NCBI GenBank assembly: GCA_023433965.1
Contig: JAEYTQ010000583.1
Location: 1-20,981 of the forward strand
DNA from: Pseudomonadota bacterium
GTDB taxonomy: Bacteria > Pseudomonadota > Alphaproteobacteria > Rhizobiales > Xanthobacteraceae
Direction of reading: 5' to 3'
DNA length: 20,981 nucleotides
Shown: one piece after another, positions 1 through 6,915 of the stretch
Position numbering within the stretch: the first letter of the stretch is position 1
Layout: each line of letters starts with the position of its first letter
Notes under the pieces: model-generated
The model's input: only the letters and a program-made list of their open reading frames with translations
Database searches by the model: none
Told to the model about the DNA's origin: nothing
Translations under genes and position numbers: made by a program

Positions 1-61
1 CGGCAATGGCGTCGCCCACCGTGGCTTGGGTACCGACGACGGCTTTGCGCCAGGATTTCAT
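1..61 (-). CDS. Start of a probable CBS-domain sugar nucleotidyltransferase (partial, runs off left edge)
   Basis: Only the first 20 codons are in the window, read leftward from an ATG at 61. They give MKSWRKAVVGTQATVGDAIA. A GAGG Shine-Dalgarno sequence lies 9 bases upstream of the ATG. The short W...V....ATV.DAI pattern resembles the N-terminus of CBS-pair nucleotidyltransferases (PtmE type) that sit beside neuB/legI genes and supply the GDP- or CMP-linked sugar. The neighbouring nonulosonate genes agree with that. Twenty residues cannot prove the family: this could also be another CBS-domain protein, such as the CBS-kinase type found further right in this window. The gene itself is secure from its start, SD and divergent promoter; the function is inference. 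Confidence 0.5.
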   Translation of the reverse strand, partial: MKSWRKAVVGTQATVGDAIA

Positions 62-116
62 GGCAATGTGCCTCGTATGCGCCGGATGTCGGGGGTCGGC
101 CCACGGCTGAGCCTGC

Positions 117-145
117 TATATCGCGGCTGCGAGAGGCGCCGTCAA
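117..145 (-). promoter_or_regulatory. Candidate sigma-70 type promoter for the left-edge gene
   Basis: On the minus strand there is a TTGACG -35 (145-140), a 17-base spacer and GATATA (122-117). An overlapping TATAGC gives a 19-base spacer. The start would fall about 50 bases before the ATG at 61. Found by eye only. Confidence 0.35.
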
Positions 146-208
146 CCCCGCCCAGGGCCCCCGCGTTCCTCTTGTTAATTCTCACGTTTTTCGGCCAGGT
201 CCGGGGGT

Positions 209-237
209 TTGAAGTGCCATGGAGTGGTCGCTATGAT
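209..237 (+). promoter_or_regulatory. Candidate sigma-70 type promoter immediately before the neuD-like gene
   Basis: TTGAAG (209-214), a 17-base spacer and TATGAT (232-237) make a good match to a vegetative promoter. Transcription would begin near 243-245, almost on the ATG at 246, so a transcript from here would be leaderless for that start. The same TATGAT -10 occurs before the Wzz-like gene and before the 9485 gene. Confidence 0.4.
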
Positions 238-245
238 CGGCGCGC

Positions 246-698
246 ATGAAGGGAATCGCGATTGACGACCTTATCATTATCGGCGGCGAGCACGCCTTCA
301 TGGTCTATGAAGCCGCCCTCCTGTCGGGCCAGTTCAGCGTCGTCGGTTTTCTCGATCGCCAGCCCGGACCTTGGGCGATGCACGCTATTTCGGAACCGAT
401 GATGTTGCGCCGAGCTTTCCGGAGCACCTTCGTGGTCGGGATCGGAACGATGCAGGCAAGGCCTGCGCGCCGGCAGTTGATCGGCCGGCTGGTTCTGAAG
501 CGCTGGGCATCAATCATTCATCCGCGAGCGTTCGTCTCGCCGTCGGCAACGATCGGTCCGGGCAGTGTCGTCATGCCGGGCGCGATCGTCAATGCGCGAA
601 GCATGATCGGCCATCACTGCATCATCAATTCCGGCGCGGCCGTCGAGCAAGATGTGCGCGTCGGGTTGCGCGGCGTTCCTGCAAAGCCCCGCCGTTAA
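246..698 (+). CDS. neuD: NeuD-family sugar acetyltransferase remnant, internally deleted
   Basis: NeuD/PglD/LegH enzymes acetylate a sugar amine with acetyl-CoA. They have an N-terminal Rossmann-like sugar-binding part and a C-terminal left-handed beta-helix of hexapeptide repeats. Here the N-terminus (DDLIIIGGEHA, then GFLD) and the helix start (IIHPRAFVSPSATIGPGSVVMPG) are clear. The protein is only 150 aa against about 200-215. The helix jumps from VEQDVRVG directly to the terminal GVPAKPRR, losing roughly 55-60 residues. The catalytic base His of PglD (in the IEHECV segment) is Gln here (VEQDV). The glycine loop is one residue short. No SD precedes the ATG at 246; a good SD (AAGGGA) instead precedes an ATT at 261, where a family-like start would fall. 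The 3' end overlaps the convergent neuB stop. Homology is secure; I infer loss of activity. A working acetyltransferase may lie elsewhere. Confidence 0.8.
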   Translation: MKGIAIDDLIIIGGEHAFMVYEAALLSGQFSVVGFLDRQPGPWAMHAISEPMMLRRAFRSTFVVGIGTMQARPARRQLIGRLVLKRWASIIHPRAFVSPSATIGPGSVVMPGAIVNARSMIGHHCIINSGAAVEQDVRVGLRGVPAKPRR

Positions 699-1765
699 AC
701 CGGATCGTCCGGTTCGAGCGCCCGCGGCGCCGCCGTTCCAATCAGGGACCAATAGTCGATCGGAGGCCGGCCTGCGCCAGGCCGTTTGGCGGTGACGTCG
801 GCCGGACCGATGATTTCGCCAACCTTCAGCGCGCGCGCCGCAACGATGCTTTTGCGCGCCACCGGGACATTCCCGATCTCGGACTCTTTCGGCGTCTTCA
901 CGCCGTCGCCGAGCGCGGCTTCGACGTTGCGGATGGCGCTGACCATGCGCTTGAAGTCGCTTGGCTCCAGCGAGGCCGCGTGATCGGGGCCTTGCGCATT
1001 GCGATCGAGCGTCAGGTGTTTTTCGATGATCGTGGCGCCGAGCGCGACGGCGGCAACCGACACCTCGAAACCACCGGTGTGATCGGAATAACCGACGGGA
1101 AGCTGGAACGCCGACCGCATCGTCGCCATCGCAGCGAGGTTCACGTCACGAATCGGGCAGGGATAGTCGGTCGTGCAATGGAGCAGGGTGACGTGACGTG
1201 CGAGCGCCGTGCGAGCCGCCGGATCGCGCCACGCCGCGCGGAAGGCGGCAATGCCCGGGGAGGCGCTGGATCGGCCGTAGCCGTGCGCGAGCACCCCGAG
1301 CGCCTCTTCGATCTCTCCGAGCGTTGCCATGCCCGTAGACAGGATCAGCCTCGCACCGGCGCGCGCCGCCGCGTGCAGCAGCGGGGCATTGGTGAGATCG
1401 CCCGATCCGATCTTGATGCGTGGCAGTTCAAGCGACAGCAGGAAGGCGAGCGAAGCGTCGTCGAACGGTGTCGACAGAAACGCGATGCCGCGCTCCTCGG
1501 CACGCGCGATGAGAGTGTGATGCGTAGCCTGCGGCAGCTCGAGGCGTTCCAGCATGGCCAGCTGGCTCTCGCCGGCATCCGTGGTGCGCTGCTGATACGC
1601 AGCCTTCTTCGCCGTGCCGCTCGCCAACGCCTTGGCGTTGAAGGTTTGGAACTTGACGATGTCGGCACCGGCATCGGCGGCTGCATCGACCAAGGCCAGT
1701 GCCTTCTCCAGGTTGCCGTCGTGATTGACGCCGGCTTCCGCGATGATCAGCGTGTGGGTCGTCAT
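695..1765 (-). CDS. neuB: NeuB/LegI-type nonulosonate synthase (PEP-condensing)
   Basis: The 356-aa protein condenses PEP with a 2,4-substituted or N-acetylated hexose (ManNAc or 2,4-diacetamido-6-deoxymannose type) to give a nine-carbon ulosonic acid in the cytoplasm. Visible signatures are IIAEAGVNHDG with Glu10, KFQTFNA near 38-44, KIGSGDLTN near 118-126, LSTGM near 142-146, GYSDHT with His229 and EKHLTLD with His250. The 21-residue spacing of the two metal-binding histidines equals that of meningococcal NeuB. The C-terminus (about 285-350) is the antifreeze-like SAF domain. The start overlaps the neuC stop as ATGA, so the two are translationally coupled. Together with legB/legC/neuC-like genes this favours legionaminic over N-acetylneuraminic acid, but sequence alone does not settle the substrate. 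A stretch of about 20 extra residues lies near 163-190 relative to the second NeuB of this window. Confidence 0.93.
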   Translation of the reverse strand: MTTHTLIIAEAGVNHDGNLEKALALVDAAADAGADIVKFQTFNAKALASGTAKKAAYQQRTTDAGESQLAMLERLELPQATHHTLIARAEERGIAFLSTPFDDASLAFLLSLELPRIKIGSGDLTNAPLLHAAARAGARLILSTGMATLGEIEEALGVLAHGYGRSSASPGIAAFRAAWRDPAARTALARHVTLLHCTTDYPCPIRDVNLAAMATMRSAFQLPVGYSDHTGGFEVSVAAVALGATIIEKHLTLDRNAQGPDHAASLEPSDFKRMVSAIRNVEAALGDGVKTPKESEIGNVPVARKSIVAARALKVGEIIGPADVTAKRPGAGRPPIDYWSLIGTAAPRALEPDDPV

Positions 1766-2940
1766 GGCGGCGCTCCAGTCGCGGGAGGTTCATGGAAGCC
1801 CTTTTTCAGGAGTAGCCCGAAGTCCGGGATACCGGCAATAATCGCGGCGAAACGCCGGCTGGATTCGCCGTCCCCATAAGGATTGACGGTGTCCTTGCGG
1901 CCGCGCTGAAGCGCTTGCGAGATCGCGGCACCGATCGCCCCACGTTCGGGCGCGGCGTGAAACACCGAGTCTGCGCGCTCCCGTCCTTTCTGACGGTCGC
2001 CGATATCCACGGTGGGAACGCCGAAGGAGGGGGCTTCGAGCAGGCCACTCGAGGAGTTGCCGATCACCACGTCCACTTGGTTCATCAGGCTGAGATAGCG
2101 GAGCTGCCCGAGCGAGGCGATCGCGACGGTGTTTGGACGGCTTGCCGCGAAGGCCTTGGTCCGATCGTTCAGCGCGCGCCCCTCCGCATCTGCATTGGCG
2201 AGCGTGAAGATCAGGCGGAAGGCAGGATCGAGCGTCGACAAGGCGGCGAACAGCTCATCCAGCTCGGCCAGCGATCGTCCGGCCTCGACCGTCACCGGAT
2301 GGAACGTCGCGAGCGCATTGCGTTCGCCCAGCGGCATCCCGATCGCGCTGCCGATGTCGTCGCGGCTCATCAGATCGAGATGTTTGATGGCGTCAATGCC
2401 GACCGAGCCGATGGTATGGATACGGGATGGGTGCTCACCCAGCTGCATCAACCGCCGCGTGGAGCCCTGGTTGCTGGTGAAATGCAGATGCGACATCTTG
2501 CTGATGGCGTGGCGGACGGATTCGTCGACCGCACCTTCGGTGACGTCGCCCCCGAACAGATGTGCCATCGGCAGCCGCATGAACATCGCGGCCTGCGCGG
2601 CCGCGAACATCTCGAAGCGGTCGCCGAGCACGACGACGAGATCCGGCTGCAGCCGCGTGAAAGCGTCGGCAAAGCCGATCACCCCGAGCCCGACCGATTT
2701 GGCGACGCCCGCGCCGGTGTCGCTGGCGAGCAGCGTTTCGATGCGCTCGTCGACCTCAAACCCTTCCTCGCGGATGGTGGTGAAGGTGTAGCCGAACTCG
2801 GGCGCGAGATGCATGCCGGTGGCGATGAGCTGCAGGGTCAGGCCGGGCCTCTCGCGGATCTCGCGCATCGGCCGGACCAGCAGTCCGAAATCGGCCCGGC
2901 TGCCGGTGACGAAGCAGATCTTTCGCGGCGCGCTATTCAT
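1762..2940 (-). CDS. neuC: NeuC/LegG-type NDP-sugar 2-epimerase (hydrolysing)
   Basis: This 392-aa cytoplasmic enzyme belongs to the GT-B-fold hydrolysing UDP-GlcNAc 2-epimerase family. It releases NDP and inverts C2 to produce ManNAc (NeuC) or 2,4-diacetamido-2,4,6-trideoxymannose (LegG). Recognisable segments are CFVTGSRADFG near 9-19, VVLGDRFEMFA, HLFGGDVTEGAVDE, the HTIGSVGID segment, TFHPVT and the family signature VIGNSSSGLLEAPSFGVPTV followed by DIGDRQKGRERADSV. Its ATG overlaps the legC-like stop by 8 bases and its stop overlaps the neuB ATG (ATGA), so it is the third gene of a coupled operon. With a dehydratase and an aminotransferase upstream, the LegG role is more likely than NeuC proper. 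Whether the nucleotide is UDP or GDP cannot be read from the sequence. Length is normal for the family. Confidence 0.92.
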   Translation of the reverse strand: MNSAPRKICFVTGSRADFGLLVRPMREIRERPGLTLQLIATGMHLAPEFGYTFTTIREEGFEVDERIETLLASDTGAGVAKSVGLGVIGFADAFTRLQPDLVVVLGDRFEMFAAAQAAMFMRLPMAHLFGGDVTEGAVDESVRHAISKMSHLHFTSNQGSTRRLMQLGEHPSRIHTIGSVGIDAIKHLDLMSRDDIGSAIGMPLGERNALATFHPVTVEAGRSLAELDELFAALSTLDPAFRLIFTLANADAEGRALNDRTKAFAASRPNTVAIASLGQLRYLSLMNQVDVVIGNSSSGLLEAPSFGVPTVDIGDRQKGRERADSVFHAAPERGAIGAAISQALQRGRKDTVNPYGDGESSRRFAAIIAGIPDFGLLLKKGFHEPPATGAPP

Positions 2941-4153
2941 CGCGGGCCCTGATGCTGGCGCTGCTCGGCAGGTTGATCAGGCGGCGCTCGATCGACTCGG
3001 CGGTAGCGAGATCGCCGCGCGGGCTCTGCGCGAACATCGGCAGACGGTGCATCAAGGTCCAGGCCGGGCGTGCGCCGAAGCCGGCTTCGTTCAGCGCCGT
3101 GAGCACGTCGTCGCGCCGTTCGGCATAAGCCTCGTCGAGCAGGACCGCGTTCAGCCAGTAATTGCTCGTGGTGCCCTCGGGCTCGCGCGAGAAGCGAACG
3201 CCGGGCACGTCCGCAAAGACGCGTTCATAGGCCGCAGCCAGCCGGCGCTTGCTCGCCAGGAAGCCGTCGAGCTGCTCGAGCTGCGCACAGCCGAGCGCGG
3301 CGTTCAAATTGGGCAGGCGGTAGTTGAAGCCGATCTCGTCGTGCACGAAGGCCCATTTGTGCGGGAGCTTCGCGGTCGTGGTGAGATGCTTGGCGCGGCG
3401 TCCCAGTTCCTCGTCATTGGTGAGGATGGCGCCGCCGCCGCCGGTGGTGACGATCTTGTTGCCGTTGAAGCTCAGCGCCGCGAGTCGCGCCTGCGATCCG
3501 ACGGCGTGGCCCTTGTACGTCGAGCCGAGCGATTCCGCGGCATCCTCCACCAGTGCAATGCCCCAGTCGTGCGCGACAGCTGCGATCTCGTCGAGTGCGA
3601 CGGGATGTCCGAACGTGTGCATCGGCGAGATCGCCGCGATGCGGCGTCCGGTCTCGCGATTGATCGTGCCTCTTGTGGTCCGCTCCGCGATCGTTCCGAG
3701 GCGCACCGCGAGGGCGCCGGCATCCATGCCGAGCGTGGCAAGCGAGCTGTCGACGAAATGCGGCGTTGCGCCGCAATAGGCGATCGCGTTCGTCGTCGCG
3801 ATGAAGGTCAGCGCTGGCGAGATGACCTCGTCGCCGGGCTCGACGCCGGCGAGCCTGAAGCAGGCATGCAACGCGGCCGTACCGTTGACGACGGCGACCG
3901 CGCGTTTTGCGCCAGTGACCTCCTCCAGCATGCGCTCGAACCGATCGACGAAGGGGCCGACCGACGAAACGAAGGTGCTCTTGATGCACTCTTCGAGGTA
4001 GGCAATCTCGTTGCCGGCGAACACCGGCTCGTGCAGGCCAAGGACGCCGTTCGGCGTTCCCACCGCGCGCCGCACGGCGTCGACGATCGTCTCCGGCTTG
4101 AGGTCCGAGCTGGTCACGGCGCTGCCCACCATCGTCTCAGACATTGTAGACAT
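2933..4153 (-). CDS. legC: LegC-like PLP-dependent sugar aminotransferase
   Basis: A DegT/DnrJ/EryC1/StrS-family aminotransferase of 406 aa. It would place an amino group at C4 of the 4-keto sugar made by the preceding dehydratase, using glutamate and PLP. Visible elements are the VVNGTAALHA substrate/PLP segment near 89-96, VEDAAESLGS with Asp204, and SFNGNKIVTTGGGG with the Schiff-base Lys at 233. LegC proteins carry an N-terminal extension before the core like the one here (HEPVFAGNEIAYLEECI). The start at 4153 overlaps the end of the legB-like gene by 17 bases; a second ATG at 4144 would give an 8-base overlap, and an AAGG upstream could serve either. The 3' end overlaps the neuC start by 8 bases. 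Aminotransferase assignment is very safe; LegC rather than a perosamine-type enzyme follows from the neighbours. Confidence 0.88.
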   Translation of the reverse strand: MSTMSETMVGSAVTSSDLKPETIVDAVRRAVGTPNGVLGLHEPVFAGNEIAYLEECIKSTFVSSVGPFVDRFERMLEEVTGAKRAVAVVNGTAALHACFRLAGVEPGDEVISPALTFIATTNAIAYCGATPHFVDSSLATLGMDAGALAVRLGTIAERTTRGTINRETGRRIAAISPMHTFGHPVALDEIAAVAHDWGIALVEDAAESLGSTYKGHAVGSQARLAALSFNGNKIVTTGGGGAILTNDEELGRRAKHLTTTAKLPHKWAFVHDEIGFNYRLPNLNAALGCAQLEQLDGFLASKRRLAAAYERVFADVPGVRFSREPEGTTSNYWLNAVLLDEAYAERRDDVLTALNEAGFGARPAWTLMHRLPMFAQSPRGDLATAESIERRLINLPSSASIRARDE

Positions 4154-5156
4154 CGGCCTTGTAGCGGTTGAGGTTTGCGGGATCGGTGAACCAGTCGACG
4201 GTCCTCACCATGCCGCGGCGCATGCCCTCGACACCGCCGAATTCGGGGCTCCAGCCAAGCTGCTGGCGTGCCTTGGAATTGTCGGCCCAAAGCCGCTCGA
4301 CCTCGCTGTTCGCGGGACGCAGGCGCGCCTCGTCGGTTTCGATCTCGATCGTAGTCCCCATCACATCGGCGATCATCTCGACGGTCGCACCGACCGAGAT
4401 CTCGAAGCCGCTGCCGAGATTGATGGTCTGGCCGACGCATTGCTCGGCCGGCGCGGTGAGGCCTGCGATGAGGCCGCGCGCAGTGTCGGTGACGAAGGAG
4501 AAGTCGCGGGTCGGGCTGACGGCGCCGAGACGGATCTTGCGCTTGCCGGTCGCGATCTGGCTGATGATGGTGGGAATCACCGCGCGCGCCGACTGGCGCG
4601 GACCGAACGTGTTGAACGGACGGATCACGACCACCGGCATGTCGAACGAGGCGTGGAACGACAGCGCCATCTGGTCCGATGCGATCTTCGAGGCGGAGTA
4701 GGGCGATTGGCCGACCAGCGGATGGTTCTCCTTGATCGGAACGCTCTGCGCCGTGCCGTAGACCTCGCTGGTCGAGGTCTGCACGAAGCGCCGCACGCCG
4801 GCCATCCGCGCGGCCTGGAGCACGTTCACGGTGCCCTTCACGTTGGTGTCGACATAGGAGTCGGGCGCGACGTAGGAGAAGGGGATCGCGATCAGCGCCG
4901 CCAGATGCAGCACGTCGGTGCACCCGGCGGCCGTCTGGATCATGAAATGCGGATCACGGACGTCGCCGGCGACGACTTCCACGGACTTCATGATGTCGGC
5001 GGGAACCGTGTCCAGCCAGCCCCAGGAGTTGAAAGAGTTGTAATAGACGATCGCCTTGACGCGGGCCCCGGCCCTCACAAGCTCCTCGACGACATGCGAA
5101 CCGATGAAGCCGTCGCTGCCGGTAACGAGGACGCGGGCGTCCCTCAGATCTGCCAT
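4137..5156 (-). CDS. legB: LegB-like NAD-dependent NDP-sugar 4,6-dehydratase
   Basis: An extended SDR of 339 aa that oxidises C4 and eliminates water to give an NDP-4-keto-6-deoxy sugar, the first committed step of the legionaminate route. Visible motifs are TGSDGFIG at 12-19 (NAD-binding), LHLAAL near 84-89, TSTSEVYGTA near 128-136 and YSASK with Tyr153 and Lys157. The N-terminal YYNSFNSWGWLD segment is typical of LegB-type proteins. The start at 5156 fits MADLRDARVLVTGSDG and has a GGGGA Shine-Dalgarno 5 bases upstream. The reading frame stays open back to 5255, but that extension looks non-coding. It is first in the operon, followed by overlapping legC, neuC and neuB. The C-terminus (PANLNRYKADVYNV) is also LegB-like. 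The nucleotide (UDP or GDP) is unknown. Confidence 0.88.
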   Translation of the reverse strand: MADLRDARVLVTGSDGFIGSHVVEELVRAGARVKAIVYYNSFNSWGWLDTVPADIMKSVEVVAGDVRDPHFMIQTAAGCTDVLHLAALIAIPFSYVAPDSYVDTNVKGTVNVLQAARMAGVRRFVQTSTSEVYGTAQSVPIKENHPLVGQSPYSASKIASDQMALSFHASFDMPVVVIRPFNTFGPRQSARAVIPTIISQIATGKRKIRLGAVSPTRDFSFVTDTARGLIAGLTAPAEQCVGQTINLGSGFEISVGATVEMIADVMGTTIEIETDEARLRPANSEVERLWADNSKARQQLGWSPEFGGVEGMRRGMVRTVDWFTDPANLNRYKADVYNV

Positions 5157-5202
5157 GCCGGTCCCCGAAAGGCGATTAAGCCAGTGTTCGCAAGAAGATG
5201 GC

Positions 5203-5230
5203 GCTATAGCACACTGGCGGTTGCGCGCAA
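5203..5230 (-). promoter_or_regulatory. Candidate promoter of the legB-legC-neuC-neuB operon
   Basis: On the minus strand, TTGCGC (5230-5225) and TATAGC (5208-5203) are 16 bases apart, with a start near 5196 and a leader of about 40 bases to the ATG at 5156. The -35 falls in a perfect 12-base palindrome GTTGCGCGCAAC (5220-5231 region). A separate TTGACA lies at 5255-5250, but its best -10 (TGTTGC) is poor. The 132-base gap to the upstream gene supports a separate promoter here. Confidence 0.35.
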
Positions 5231-5288
5231 CAGAGCAGCGCCTGATAGCTGTCAAATGCCGAGGGATGCAGCGGTTTTTCTGGCGTAT

Positions 5289-6491
5289 CTAGGGATGGCC
5301 GGCAGCAATGAGGCGCTCTCTCACGAACGTCTCCAGATTGCCGCCCTCGAACAAATGGCCAGGAAGGCCAGCGGCCCGGGCTGCCTCGATGTCGCTCGGC
5401 TTGTCTCCGATCACCATGCTGCGCGTCATGTCGACCGGAAAACGCCGCGCAAGGTCGTTGATCATGCCCGGCGCCGGCTTGCGTCGGTCGCTGATGCGGC
5501 AATAGCGGGCGACGGTTCCGTCGGGGTGATCGGGGCAATACTCGAATGCATCCATATGCGCCCCGATCAGCGCCATCTGGTCCGCCATCCAGCGATGCAG
5601 CGCGACCACGTGATGCTCATCGTAGTAGCCGCGTGCGACGCCGGATTGGTTGGTGATGACGAAAGCGAAGTAGCCGGCGTCGTTGACCGCCTTCACCGCC
5701 TCGCGCGCGCCCTCGATCCATTCGAGCTTATGCGTCTCGAAGGTGTATCCCGAATCATGGTTGAGCACGCCGTCGCGATCGAAAAACACCGCCGGCCGCC
5801 GCAGCTTGTCCCGCAATTCGCGGTCGGCGCGCGCGAAATCATCGGGGATGCCGATGTCGATGAAGTAGCCGCGATAGGCCGTTCCGCGCAGCGCGCCGGA
5901 CTTGGCAAGGCGGGGAAATACATCCTGCTCGAGTGAGGCGGGGAGGGTGTCGATATCGTGGAGAACGGATTTGTCGACGACATAGATGCCGGCATTGACC
6001 GGTCCGGTCGCCCCCGTACCCGGTGCGATGAAGTCGCGAACCATATCGCCATCGAGGACAACGCGCCCATAGCGATCCCCGACGACGCCGTCGCGCAACG
6101 CCATGTGGACGCGCCCGCCACGCGCGCGGGCGATGAGATCGAGCAGGTTGAAGTCGAACAGGGAATCTCCGTTGAGGAGGAGGAAGCGGTCGTGCAGCAG
6201 GCCCCGCGCATGCACGAGCGCACCGCCGGTGCCGAGCGGCTCGGTCTCGCGCGACACCAAGATCTTTCCCCGGCCGCTGGCCGTGCCGGCATAATGGCTC
6301 TCGACGATGTCGGCCTTGTGACCGGCGAGCAGCAGGATCTCATCGAAGACGTGATAGCGGGCGAGCTCATCGATCAGCGTGTCGAGAAACGGCCGGCCGC
6401 CGATCTCGAGCATCGGTTTCGGCACTGATTTGGTGCGTTCGCCAAGGCGGGTGCCGAGCCCGCCGACGAGGATGACGGCCTGCCTCAGCAT
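5289..6491 (-). CDS. Heptose-1-phosphate nucleotidyltransferase / GmhB-like HAD phosphatase fusion
   Basis: A 400-aa two-domain protein. Residues 1-225 are a nucleotidyltransferase (VGGLGTRLGERTKSVPKPM near 9-27, NGDS near 107-110) of the HddC type, which makes GDP-D-glycero-alpha-D-manno-heptose. Residues 233-400 are a HAD phosphatase of the GmhB type (FFDRDGVLNHDSGY with nucleophile Asp238 and Asp240, VITNQSG near 278-284, VIGDKPSDIEAA near 360-371) that dephosphorylates heptose 1,7-bisphosphate. The two activities are consecutive, so the fusion makes biochemical sense. The GmhB zinc loop is altered: the usual C-x-H...C-x-C is CPDH...SDRRKP here, so most zinc ligands are missing. It stands alone, with gaps of 132 and over 400 bases on either side. 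No SD is obvious, but MLRQAVILVGG is a natural family start. The nucleotide preference is not visible. A kinase of the right family occurs at 17301-18677. Confidence 0.85.
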   Translation of the reverse strand: MLRQAVILVGGLGTRLGERTKSVPKPMLEIGGRPFLDTLIDELARYHVFDEILLLAGHKADIVESHYAGTASGRGKILVSRETEPLGTGGALVHARGLLHDRFLLLNGDSLFDFNLLDLIARARGGRVHMALRDGVVGDRYGRVVLDGDMVRDFIAPGTGATGPVNAGIYVVDKSVLHDIDTLPASLEQDVFPRLAKSGALRGTAYRGYFIDIGIPDDFARADRELRDKLRRPAVFFDRDGVLNHDSGYTFETHKLEWIEGAREAVKAVNDAGYFAFVITNQSGVARGYYDEHHVVALHRWMADQMALIGAHMDAFEYCPDHPDGTVARYCRISDRRKPAPGMINDLARRFPVDMTRSMVIGDKPSDIEAARAAGLPGHLFEGGNLETFVRERLIAAGHP

Positions 6492-6915
6492 GACAATCTA
6501 GCTCTGGTCGTATCCGTCGAAGGGGAACAGCACAAATTCTGTCTCAATGCTCTGGCCGCCCGGCCAACGGAACTGGCGCGGCCCGACTTCTCCTGGCCTG
6601 GGTCGGCCCCGGAACAAGCCTGGAAGAAGTAACGCCCTGACCGGCGTCCTATACCATAGCGTGCAAAATCACGCTGCGCGCCATCACGGGGCGGTATACA
6701 GTGGTCGTACTTAGCAGCGGCCGGAAGCAACGAGCAAGGGAAAACTCCTGAGCCGTGGGTCGCCGAAGCCGCCGGCCAAACTCCACCATTGCCGACCGGA
6801 GAGTGCTTGGCTTTGGGGCAATTGATGGACTGTGGATCGCCCAGTATGATGCCTGCGAGGGCGCCACATCGGCATTCTGGAATTCCCATTCATATCCTGT
6901 CCGGGACGAGAGTAC
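6492..6915. other. Divergent intergenic region without a supported gene
   Basis: These 424 bases separate the leftward nucleotidyltransferase/phosphatase gene from the rightward Wzz-like gene. No reading frame here has a plausible start, SD or recognisable protein. The right half holds a good candidate promoter. A small imperfect hairpin (GCGTG...CACGC) lies near 6660-6675. A weak leftward promoter match (TTGTGC, 17 bases, TACGAC) lies near 6540-6510. No RNA gene is recognisable. Confidence 0.5.
6822..6850 (+). promoter_or_regulatory. Candidate sigma-70 type promoter of the Wzz/Wzy block
   Basis: TTGATG (6822-6827), exactly 17 bases of spacer, and TATGAT (6845-6850). The predicted start near 6857 leaves a leader of about 59 bases before the ATG at 6916. 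This is one of the best promoter-like matches in the window, though found by eye. Confidence 0.45.

Noticed and set aside
371..1879. Long plus-strand open frame (502 codons) opposite neuB
   Set aside because: It is antisense to a clear NeuB, is Arg/Asp-rich without any family resemblance, and is the usual high-G+C shadow frame.
5250..5255. TTGACA as the -35 of the legB operon
   Set aside because: A 17-base spacer leads to TGTTGC, a poor -10; the TTGCGC/TATAGC pair closer to the gene is preferred.
4011..5936. 641-codon plus-strand open frame across legB and the nucleotidyltransferase fusion
   Set aside because: It spans two genuine minus-strand genes and their gap, has shadow-like composition and no recognisable domain.
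6485..6889. 134-codon minus-strand open frame in the divergent gap
   Set aside because: No SD, no homology by eye, and it would overlap the start of the fusion gene and the promoter region; treated as intergenic.
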